From Symbiodinium natans (lineage: Eukaryota > Sar > Dinophyceae > Suessiales > Symbiodiniaceae): 64,000 nt of DNA. The notes beneath the pieces were generated by a model. The model did not search any database and had not been told where the DNA came from. It saw nothing but the letters and a program-made list of their open reading frames with translations. Shown piece by piece: positions 1 to 9,500 of this stretch; the first letter of the stretch is position 1, and every line of letters starts with the position of its first letter. Location: NCBI GenBank assembly GCA_905221605.1, contig CAJNDS010002303.1:237042-301041 (forward strand). Reading direction: 5' to 3'. Both the position numbers and the translations under genes were made by a program.

Positions 1-529
1 AATTGCCGGCATGGTCCGTCGCTCTCCGTCTGCCTTGCAGCAAGTCTCTTTGGCGTGTGGCACACTGTCCAGGGCACAGTGGACGGCCACTCTGGTCGCC
101 GATAGCCCACGAGCGGAAATCTGCGGTTGAGACGGGGCCCTGTTCCAACAAAGGAAGTTAAGGCCTCGGAACCCTCTTCGCTCGCACAGGTCTGCTATCT
201 TCTTGCACCTCAGTTCCAGGAGGTGTTTCCCTCAACCGTGGTGAGGCCGAACTATGTTGTCCCTCCGAGCGAGGCCGAAGACTTTCCACAATCCTCAGCT
301 TATGCGAGGCCGACAACACCCTCAGCAGCGAGGTCGAAAGTTCCCTCAGCACTCGGCGAGGCCGTACACAGGCAGCTATGTGGCTGGCAGAACTACCGAG
401 CAAACACAGTGGTTTCGGTTTGAGTCCTGTTGGAGCCCACCCTTAGGTACAGCCTCCAGGCCACCGAACAGCTCACTACCTGCGCACCCCACCGGGGTTG
501 AGCCGAGACTTGAGCCAGGTGAATTTTAC
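1..529. repeat. Left copy of a >=529-bp direct duplication (cut by window start)
   Basis: This stretch recurs at 2853-3381, offset 2852. I found a single base difference, near position 78. The copies stop matching exactly after the motif AGGTGAATTTTAC (517-529 and 3369-3381), so that motif is the right end of the repeated unit. The left end lies outside the window. Near-identity suggests a recent duplication or two recent insertions of one element. No convincing coding frame was seen; short frames of 81-118 residues on both strands have no recognisable motif. The unit contains five members of the CCCTCA..GAGGCCG hairpin family described separately. Confidence 0.9.
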
Positions 530-2240
530 GTCTGCACGCTGCGAGGCGTAGCCACCCGAAGGGGCTGTGGGTTCAAGTGAAACAAAAGCTTACTAAAACT
601 GTGGGGTGAAACTGCCGGTAAGTTCCCCCTCTCATTCCTTGTCCTCGGTTTTGACGTACCGCTACCCTCAACCGAAGTGAGGCCGGAATGTCGTTTTGAC
701 CAAGTCGTTGCCATTGGCTTGAAGACTTTGGCCAAGGCAAATTGCCTGTATGCTTGCACATTCTCTGTGTTGTCTATTCGGGAGGTGATCCATGCCCTCG
801 TTCGTGGAGGCCGCTATCCCTCAACCGAATGGAGGTCAATTCCTGTAGACCCAGATGCTCGTTCTACGAGTCTCATTGCATGTCCTGAGTGCTTCCATCC
901 ACACCCCTCAACCGTAGTGAGGCCGGACATGTCTTCAAACCAGGTCATGGCCCAAGGCTTCATGGACTCTGGTTACGGTGGCTGCCTCTTGCATGCACAG
1001 GGCATACTTCCTGTGGCTTTTGCCGGGAGGTGATCCATGCCCTCCGATTCTCAGAGGCCGCTATCCCTCTACCAGCGGGGTGGTCAATCCCCATAGACCG
1101 TTCCATATTGATTGAGGCCCAATTCTGCACTTTCTCGTCATCTCACCTTGACGGATCCATGCCCTCGATTCACACATCTCCAACACGAGCCAAGCAGGAG
1201 GAACAGGTGAAGTACCTGCCCAAACATACCCCTTTTTAGGCTGGAGGACGCTAAGCGACCGAAATCGCCGCTACGCACCGGTGACCCCACGCCACACACC
1301 TTCAACAGGTGGCCGGTACAGGCGCCTGACAGGGGGCCGGGCAAGGTGCCGACTACCAGGTCAAACCCACCCTGCCTGTGAGGATATTATGTACGAGGCC
1401 GCTATCCATTGTGAGACTTGACATTCTCCAATCCAGCCGTAGCCATTGTTCCAAAGACAGTCGGCTGGCTCTCTTGTTTGCCACCAAAACTCCATACTCT
1501 CACTTGGGAGTCGATTACCCTCAACCGAAGTGAGGCCCACTCTGCGACCACGGGTTAGCTGCATGCTTGGTCCTTGTGGGCATTTCTGAAAGCAGTGACA
1601 ACGAATCCTCCACGGAGTACGTCCCGGCTAATCCAGGGTTCTCAGCAGCTCCGGTGTTCTCGCACTTACTAACCGTGCCTTGCTGTTCTCCCCAGAATCG
1701 CCCTGGCTTTCTCGCACTTACTTACCAGTCGACGTATTCCTCACCACAAAGTTCACTGCCATTGGGACTCGAGGCTTCTCCAGTGCAATGCTGGTACCTG
1801 CCCTTTGCTGGCCTCCATGCCTGGCCAGTGTCCCTCATCCATATTCTGGAGTTTGCTCTTTATAGCTCACATTCCCTCAGACCAAAGTCGAGGCCGAATG
1901 TTGCATTGTTTGATTGAGCACTGCTGGGCTGCGGTTGTACCTATCAATTGCTCCGACACACCGGCACCGCGGAGTCTATGCTTCAAGCTGCTTTACCGCT
2001 TGGCCCAGTAGCATCAGCCGTCCAAGCTGCATGCAGTGCTTCCAGAGTCTCCCAGACTCAATTCCGGCAGACCAATAAGTGCCCGGCCTGCCCATTCCAT
2101 CATTCTTCCCTCAGCTGATGCGAGGCCGGAACATCATGCACCTTCTTCATCAGCGAGGCGTTTTCGCAACCCTTCTGTTGTTCCCTCAGCCTTGGCGAGG
2201 CCGAATCATCCATTCCCTCAGCCGAGGCGAGGCCGAACCT
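229..2240. repeat. Dispersed short hairpin family CCCTCA-stem-loop-stem-GAGGCCG
   Basis: About a dozen 20-27 bp copies are scattered at irregular spacing, near 229, 293, 319, 343, 665, 904, 1518, 1874, 2108, 2192 and 2215, and again inside 2853-3381. Each starts (C)CCTCA and ends GAGGCCG or GAGGTCG. CCTC pairs with GAGG, and the bases inside also pair but differ between copies: ACC with GGT, GCC with GGC, GAC with GTC, GC with GC, AC with GT. The copy near 810 has lost the inner pairing. The function is unknown. Confidence 0.7.
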
Positions 2241-2852
2241 TTACTCCAGCATAGCGAGGCCGAAACTGCCCTTGCATAGCCTCACATGGCATCTCCGCTG
2301 GTTTCACGGGTTCTGAAAGCATTGTGCTGCGAGGGTATGTTGATCACCCTCATTCCGGCAAGCTAAGCCTGCATTCGGGTTTGCCCTCACATGGCCCTTA
2401 ATGGCGAGGCTGTGCTCGCAATTCAATCCACTTCCACTTGCCTGGTTACTGGCCGGCGACGTTTCATCACCTCAAAGGAGCATCCATTCCTCATCATCTT
2501 CCGACAAGGCCAGCATCCTTCTCGACACATCAGGGCCATACACCATAATCACCAGCCTACCCAGGTACCTGATTTCACGTCCGCTGCCATCAATCATCAG
2601 GGATGGGTTTGTGGGATCGACATAGAAATCGATGTTCCAAAGCCTCGCATCCTCACAGCATCGGAAATCCCGGAGCTGCAGGTGGAGGTTAGCTGCATTC
2701 AGGCTTCTTTGGACATTCCAATTCCCACAGCTGCCCCAGGCTATGTTGCCTCTCCTGGTGCGACGGACAAAGTGGATACGATATGACTGCGACAGTTCCA
2801 GGAAAAGCCCTTCACGACGCCCCTGGTGTGACCATGCAAATACACAGCACGC
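530..2852. other. Spacer between the duplicated segments
   Basis: Apart from the hairpin family and the uncertain 2472-2942 frame, I see no gene. Several phrases recur loosely, for example GGGAGGTGATCCATGCCCTC near 783 and 1025, each followed by GGAGGCCGCTATCCCTC or a close variant. Older internal repetition is therefore likely. Confidence 0.5.
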
Positions 2853-2942
2853 AATTGCCGGCATGGTCCGTCGCTCTCCGTCTGCCTTGCAGCAAGTCTC
2901 TTTGGCGTGTGGCACACTGTCCAGGGCACTGTGGACGGCCAC
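2472..2942 (-). CDS. 156-residue open frame, product not recognised
   Basis: This minus-strand frame starts with ATG and has no matched domain I can name. It is rich in charged residues towards the C-terminus, with an acidic run SEDDEEW just before the stop. Its N-terminal part overlaps the duplicated segment starting at 2853. A plus-strand frame (2391-2786) covers much of the same DNA, so one of the two is a shadow. The minus frame has the more protein-like composition, but this could be non-coding repeat DNA. No function is proposed. Confidence 0.2.
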   Translation of the reverse strand: MAVHSALDSVPHAKETCCKADGERRTMPAIACCVFAWSHQGRREGLFLELSQSYRIHFVRRTRRGNIAWGSCGNWNVQRSLNAANLHLQLRDFRCCEDARLWNIDFYVDPTNPSLMIDGSGREIRYLGRLVIMVYGPDVSRRMLALSEDDEEWMLL

Positions 2943-3381
2943 TCTGGTCGCCGATAGCCCACGAGCGGAAATCTGCGGTTGAGACGGGGCCCTGTTCCAA
3001 CAAAGGAAGTTAAGGCCTCGGAACCCTCTTCGCTCGCACAGGTCTGCTATCTTCTTGCACCTCAGTTCCAGGAGGTGTTTCCCTCAACCGTGGTGAGGCC
3101 GAACTATGTTGTCCCTCCGAGCGAGGCCGAAGACTTTCCACAATCCTCAGCTTATGCGAGGCCGACAACACCCTCAGCAGCGAGGTCGAAAGTTCCCTCA
3201 GCACTCGGCGAGGCCGTACACAGGCAGCTATGTGGCTGGCAGAACTACCGAGCAAACACAGTGGTTTCGGTTTGAGTCCTGTTGGAGCCCACCCTTAGGT
3301 ACAGCCTCCAGGCCACCGAACAGCTCACTACCTGCGCACCCCACCGGGGTTGAGCCGAGACTTGAGCCAGGTGAATTTTAC
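2853..3381. repeat. Right copy of the 529-bp direct duplication
   Basis: Near-identical partner of positions 1-529. After its terminal AGGTGAATTTTAC it continues into a 29-bp GC-rich spacer. A further copy of the same 13-mer follows (3411-3423), then a run of about 16 T. Confidence 0.9.
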
Positions 3382-3423
3382 CACGCAAGCACGAAGCGGC
3401 CGGAGGCCTCAGGTGAATTTTAC
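3369..3423. repeat. Two copies of the 13-mer AGGTGAATTTTAC, second followed by poly-T
   Basis: The 13-mer occurs five times in the window: 517-529, 3369-3381, 3411-3423, 6474-6486 and 14591-14603. The last two bracket the minus-strand copia element. On the minus strand the one at 6474 directly follows a purine-rich tract (GAGGGGGTG), as an LTR start would. Here the second copy is followed by about 16 T, that is poly-A on the minus strand. It may mark the ends of one element family. Confidence 0.65.
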
Positions 3424-3706
3424 TTTTTTTTTTTTTTCCGAGCGGTCAAAACGGTCGCAGCTCCAAGGCTAAGTGAAAAGGAAAAACTACCAGGACACCG
3501 ATCTACAGCAGAGACTACCTGCCTACAGAAAATGTCGCCCCGCCACCCGCAGGTAACGGAGCAAACTGCTGCATGCGAGTCAAGCTGGACCAGGTGTCAA
3601 GTGCCAAAGCGCGGATGCCGAGAGCCACGAATTCAACGGGCATGCAGGCAAGTCCCGGCATCCTCCTTCACAGCACTGCAGCAAACACTGATTCTCCAAT
3701 CTCTGG

Positions 3707-6215
3707 TTAAAAGCGAATCCGAAGCTCAAGGACTGCAAGCTGCCAGTCAAGGCCCCATTGTCCTAGCTCTGGCTGAAGCAATGCCCGAAGCTCAAGGACT
3801 GCAAGCTGCCAGGCAAGGCCACATTCTCCAAGCGCTGCCTGAAATGATGTCCGAAGCTCAGGGACTGCAAGCTGCCAGGAAAGGCCACATTCTCCAAGCT
3901 CTGGTTGAAGCAATGCCCGAAGCTACTGCAAGCTGCCAGGAAAGGCCACATTCTCCAAGCTCTGGTTGAAGCAATGCCCGAAGCTCAAGGACTGCAAGCT
4001 GCCAGGCAAGGCCACATTCTCCAAGCGCTGCCTGAAATGATGTCCGAAACTCAAGGATTGCAAGCTGCCAGGAAAAGCCACATTCTCCAAGCTCTGGTTG
4101 AAGCAATGCCCGAAGCTCAAGGACTGCAAGCTGCCAGGCAAGGCCACATTCTCCAAGCGCTGCCTGAAATGATGTCCGAAACTCAAGGATTGCAAGCTGC
4201 CAGGAAAGGCCACATTCCCCAAGCTCTGGTTGAAGCAATGCCCGAAGCTCAAGGACTGCAAGCTGCCAGGCAAGGCCACATTCTCCCAGCGCTGCCTGAA
4301 ATGATGTCCGAAACTCAAGGATTGCAAGCTGCCAGGAATGGCCACATTCTCCAAGCTCTGGTTGAAGCAATGCCCGAAGCTCAAGGACTGCAAGCTGCCA
4401 GGCAAGGCCACATTCTCCAAGCGCTGCCTGAAATGATGTCCGAAACTCAAGGATTGCAAGCTGCCAGGAAAGGCCACATTCTCCAAGCTCTGGTTGAAGC
4501 AATGCCCGAAGCTCAAGGACTGCAAGCTGCCAGGCAAGGCCACATTCTCCAAGCGCTGCCTGAAATGATGTCCGAAACTCAAGGATTGCAAGCTGCCAGG
4601 AAGTGCCACACTCTCCAAGCTCTGGTTGAAGCAATGCCCGAAGCTCAAGGACTGCAAGCTGCCAGGCAACGCCACGTTCTCCAAGCGCTGCCTGAAATGA
4701 TGTCCGAAACTCAAGGATTGCAAGCTGCCAGGAATGGCCACATTCTCCAAGCTCTGGTTGAAGCAATGCCCGAAGCTCAAGGACTGCAAGCTGCCAGGCA
4801 AGGCCACATTCTCCAAGCGCTGCCTGAAATGATGTCCGAAACTCAAGGATTGCAAGCTGCAAGGAAAGGCCACATTCTCCAAGCTCTGGTTGAAGCAATG
4901 CCCGAAGCTCAAGTACTGCAAGCTACCAGGCAAGGCCACATTCTCCAAGCTCTGCATGAAATGATGTCCGAAACTCCAGGACTGCAAGCTGCCAGGAAAG
5001 GCCACATTCTCCAAGCTCTGGTTGAAGCAATGCCCGAAGCTCAAGGACTGCAAGCTGCCAGGCAACGCCGCGTATCCGAAGCCCGAAGCTCAAGGACTGC
5101 AAGCTGCCAGGCAAAGCCACGTTCTCCAAGCTCTGGCTGGAACACACTTCTACGCTCAAGGACTGCAAGCTGCCAGGCAAAGCCACATTCTCCAAACTAT
5201 GGTAAAAACATGCCCCGAAGCTCAAGGAGTGCAAGCTGCCAGGCAAGGTCACAATCTCCCAGCTCTGTATGACTCAAAGACTGCAACCCGCCTGGCAAAA
5301 CCACATAGGCTCTGGTTGAAACACTATCCAACGCTCAAGGAACGCAAGCGGCCAGGCACGGCCACATTCTACAATCTCTGGTTAAAAGCGAATCCGAAGC
5401 TCAAGGACTGCAAGCTGCCAGTCAAGGCCCCATTCTCCTAGCTCTGGTTGAAATCGAAAACGAAGCTCAAGGACAGCAAGCTACCAGGCAAGGCCACATT
5501 CTCCAAGCTCTGCATGAAATGATGTCCAAATGATGTCCGAAACTCAAGGACTGCAAGCTGCCAGGAAAGGCCACATTCTCCAAGCTCTGGTTGAAGCAAT
5601 GCCCGAAGCTCAAGGACTGGCAGCTGCCAGGCAACGCCACGTTCTCAAAGCTCCCGTTGAACCGTATCCGAAGCCCGAAGCTCAAGGACTGCAAGCTGCC
5701 AGGCAAAGCCACGTTCTCCAGGCTCTGGCTGGAACACACTTCTAAGCTCGAGGACTGCAAGCTGCCAGGCAAAGCCACATTCTCCAAACTATGACACAAA
5801 CATGCCCCGAAGCTCAAGGAGTGCAAGCTGCCAGGCAAGGTCACAATCTCCCAGCTCTGTATGAAGCAGTGTCCGAACCTCAAAGACTGCACCCGCCTGG
5901 CAAAACCACATTTTCCAAGCTCTGGTTGAAACACTATCCAACGCTCCAGGAATGCAAGCGGCCAGGCACGGCCACATTCTCCAATCTCTGGTTAAAAGCG
6001 AATCCGAAGCTCAAGGACTGCAAGCTGCCAGTCAAGGCCCCATTCTCCTAGCTCTGGTTGAAATCGAAAACGAAGCCCAAGGACAGCAAGCTGCCAGGCA
6101 AGGCCACATTCTCCAAGCTCTGCATGAAATGATGTCCAAATGATGTCCGAAACTCAAGGACTGCAAGCTGCCAGGAAAGGCCGAAGCTGGAGGACTGCAA
6201 GCTGCCAGGCAGGGC
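3707..6215 (-). pseudogene. Decayed FNIP/LRR-like 22-residue repeat protein
   Basis: Read on the minus strand, the tandem array encodes repeats of the form LPGSLQSLSFG, two residues, FNQSLENVA. This matches the FNIP-type leucine-rich repeat known from Dictyostelium proteins, and I recall similar repeats in dinoflagellate predictions. The longest uninterrupted frame is 380 residues (3923-5065). Further in-register pieces lie at 5467-5934, 4923-5252 and 3763-3951 in other frames, so at least three frameshifts or stops break it. No start, promoter or conserved non-repeat domain is visible. FNIP/LRR repeats usually mediate protein binding. A plus-strand frame of 455 residues over the same DNA is judged a by-product of the repeat. 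The array could also be an expressed multi-exon gene whose introns I cannot see. Confidence 0.5.
3775..5070. repeat. 66-bp tandem repeat in a 132-bp two-monomer higher-order unit
   Basis: Monomers alternate between an A form (ending CAAGCGCTGCCTGAAATGAT) and a B form (ending CAAGCTCTGGTTGAAGCAAT), so the real period is 132 bp. Copies differ by only one or a few bases in the core at about 3960-4900, which implies recent homogenisation. From 5070 to 6215 the monomers are divergent and interrupted. A block around 5395-5530 recurs almost unchanged at 6005-6140, a second-level duplication offset about 610 bp. Because 66 is a multiple of 3 and stops are rare, several frames stay open on both strands. 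Confidence 0.9.
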
Positions 6216-6473
6216 CACTGCCAGTAAACCCGGAAACTTTTCGGGTGCAAGCATACAAGCGCACACCGGCAAGTGGGAAGTTATTACACCCAAACCTCTA
6301 CCTACCCACACCCGAAAAGCAAAGGACTATGCGAGCGCAGCCAAACAAGCGCACACCAGCGTAAGTCGAAACCTATCCTTTACCAGGGCGCTCTGCAAGA
6401 GTCGGCCGGGGTGGGAGCCGCGGCGCAAGGTGCGCGCAGATGTGGGGCATTCGGAGGCAAACGGGGCGCAGGT
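6216..6473. other. Non-coding stretch between repeat array and copia element
   Basis: No gene seen. There is a short internal repeat around GCGCACACC(A/G)GC (near 6260 and 6350). If the minus-strand copia element has a 3' LTR beyond its first 14 bp it should lie here. I find no match to the sequence downstream of the 5' boundary at 14604. Confidence 0.4.
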
Positions 6474-6525
6474 AGGTGAATTTTACACACCCCCTCATGC
6501 ACAGATGGTCCTTGGGTAGTTCCCT

Positions 6526-9500
6526 TCAGTCCTTTCTTTCCTCCTGCTTCAGGATCTTCTTTCCAATCCTGACAAGAGCCTTTCCAAGCTCTTCCGGGTA
6601 GGTCCCAGACTCCTTCAGAGACGCACTCTTCGAGTGTTCGTGGTTTCCTGCGCAAACGTACGAAGACAGTTCCCACACGCAGGCAGCACTATTAGAAGCG
6701 AACCACCATCTCTTCCAAGTCTTCTCTTTCTTCTCGAAGCAGCATCTATCTACTAGACATCCTTGCGTTGGACCAATGCTTTTAGAGACTTCTAGAAATA
6801 CCGTTTCCTTCCACAAAGAGGACCTTTCAGGCCATTCGTGGGTTAACAGCAAACCCTCGTTCGAGGAATAGGGGCCGAAGAGCTTCCCTATAAGTCTCCA
6901 GCAACTCTTGTGAATCTTTAGCGTCTTCCGCCAAAGTTCCAAACCTCGTCGCTTGCGGAAACGCAGGTACCTCAAGGGGCAGCCTGAGCTGCAAAGCGTA
7001 GACAAATGCGCAAAGACACGGACCTTTCCCTGCTTCAGGACTCTTAAGATCTCTTCAAGAACAAGAAAGGTGTTCTTACTCAGAAGATTGATTTCCCGAG
7101 TCACTCCGAAGTACGCTATGCCTTTCTCTCGAGCACACGCTCTTGCTATAGCACTCGACTCTTCGCAGCAAAGCTCCAGAACGACGAGCGACACTGTCCC
7201 TCTAGCCACTGCCGTCACGGCTTCCATCCAAGAGCTCGGAACCTCCAGCGGAGAGGACCTTACTGCGTTCGAAGATACTTCCTCAGTGATATTGGGCTCA
7301 TTTCTTACTTCTTCGACGTTTTCTTCGGAGATCGACGACCACGATTCTGGCTCGTTAATGAGGCCAGCTGCCTCACAAAGACTGACCAACTTCTCCGCAG
7401 TTGGGGATTTCGTTAGAGCATCTGCGGGGTTGAGTTTCCCCGGTATATACTCCAGCGTCAATCTTTCCTTAGCGACTAGTTGTTGGAGAAAAGCCGCTCT
7501 CAACTCTATGTGGCGGACTTTCCTAAGGAGGGTACTCATTTGCGCTATTGACAGGGCGCTTTCAGAGTCCCCGTACGCGTGCAACTGATATCGGCCTTCC
7601 TCCGAATCAGAAGGCATCCCCTCCACCATCGTCTGCACCAACAGAGATATATACAATCCCTCTCTGGCGATTTCAGTCAGTGCTGCCAGCTCGGCTTCTG
7701 CCGATGACAGAGCTACGGTCGTCTGTTTCCTACTGAACGTCTTCAAGCAACAGTTGTTCCAGGTCACAATTCCACCACTCACAGAGTTCAAACCCCAAGA
7801 CGCGTCAACAAAACACGACACTGACTCTCGGTCCTCATCAGGGGCTAAAAGCTCTCTACGTGAGGGGAACACTTGGACCTTACGCGGTAAACCAGACACC
7901 CACCTCAGAACATCCCTCATACAAGCTTCGGCTGCTTCATTGGGGGCTGACTGGTGTCTTCCTAGAAAACCGCATACATACTGCAAATCAGGTCTTGAAA
8001 GCGACGCCCAGGCTAGGCGTCCCAAGGTACGCCTATGGCGCTCGTGCGCCTCTGGCGTAAGAGGTGTGTCCTGTCCTTTTTTGATGAGGTCAGCATACCG
8101 CCGCTCTAATGGTGGAAGCTTCGGCGCCACCTTAGTGATTCCGTACTCCTCACAGCAAGACCTCAAGTACTTGGCGTCCAAGCCAAAGTATACGCAGGGC
8201 TCTCCGGGCTTTTTCCGGAAGATCCTACGTCCCAAGAAAGACACCTCACCTGGTTTTCCTTCCAAGAGCTCACCTGTTAGCTTAAGCTTGTAGCGTTTCT
8301 TCAGGTCTTCATACACCTTTCGAGCTTCGGCGGTGTTCTCGGCCCAAATTAACAGATCGTCAACATAAAAGAGGACAATCACCAAACCATTCTTGGTTTT
8401 CTTGCGGAAGATTGTAGGGTCCAAGATCTGCTGGAATCCTTGGTTTCCCAAGTACGCCGACAGCTCCTTGTACCAAGAAAGCGGGGCACTTCGAAGCCCG
8501 TTCATGGCACGAAACAGTTTCAAGAAGACCCTTTCGCCAGTCTTTGCGTTTCCTATGTTACTCGGAAGCTGCACAAACTCCGGCCGCGCAATAGCGGCGT
8601 GCATGAAGGCTACCGAGACGTCACAGGACAGCACAGACCCTTTTCTACATAGAACAGAAAGTAGGAGCCGCAACCCTTCCAGGCTGGTGGTCGGAGAATA
8701 GATCCCCTCAGCGAGCGTGGTGCCGCCCATAGCGGCAAAATCGCGGACAACAAGTCTAGAGCGGTAAAGACCAGGCTTCTTAACCGTATTGACCCAACGG
8801 CTCGAAAGAACTCTTCTTCCGCTCTCCTTAGCAAGTCGATACGCTTCTCGCTCGCTCACCACTTCTCCAACGTTGAACGACTCCAATTCTTCTAGTTCCA
8901 ATTTCATGGACAGATAGAGGAGTTTGGGATCTAACAGCTCACCAGAGGTCTCCGAAACAGCTTGCTGGGGGACCTGACAACGAATTCTACCCCCTCCAAA
9001 CTTAAGCTCAAAGGAAGACGCCGCTTGATTGCTCACGGCGCGGCAGTCAGGTCCTTCACCTAGCTTCTGAAGATAATGATCCGTCAACCAATCAATCTCC
9101 ATGTCCTCCATGTCAGGTTCAGGAAGATCGCCACCTGCTACCCCCTCATGACCTTCAGATCCCACTTCTGTGGGCTCGTAATCCGGGACATAATCAGGAA
9201 GCATTTCTTCATCCTCTGGGGCTTCAATTTCTTCTTCTTTTGGAACAATGGATTCCGCAGGCGGTTCAAACAGCAAAGGCTTTTCGGGGTCCTGCGTATC
9301 AAGCACAAGAGGATTAGCTTTAGCTAACAGCAACGTTGGGCTGTCGTACGTGGGTTCGTCCCGTTCAAAGATCCCACGACACGCTGGAAAGACCTCAATC
9401 TCTCCATCTCCTCCAATGACAGTTCCATACACACCTCCACCTCTAGGATGGACGGGGCCCAGATAGCTCACTCGAACCGTCTTGGCTCCCCGGAACTTTT

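Noticed and set aside
1437-1447. CCGTAGCCATT, identical to the first 11 bases of the dinoflagellate spliced leader
   Set aside because: The match stops after 11 bases and no donor or leader-gene context follows. A single 11-mer in 64 kb on two strands is not significant.
3905-5272. 455-residue plus-strand frame across the tandem array
   Set aside because: It exists because the 66-bp monomer lacks stops in several frames. The minus-strand reading matches a known 22-residue repeat pattern, this one does not.
6953-7588. 211-residue plus-strand frame
   Set aside because: Antisense to the RNase H and C-terminal tail of the copia polyprotein; no motif of its own.
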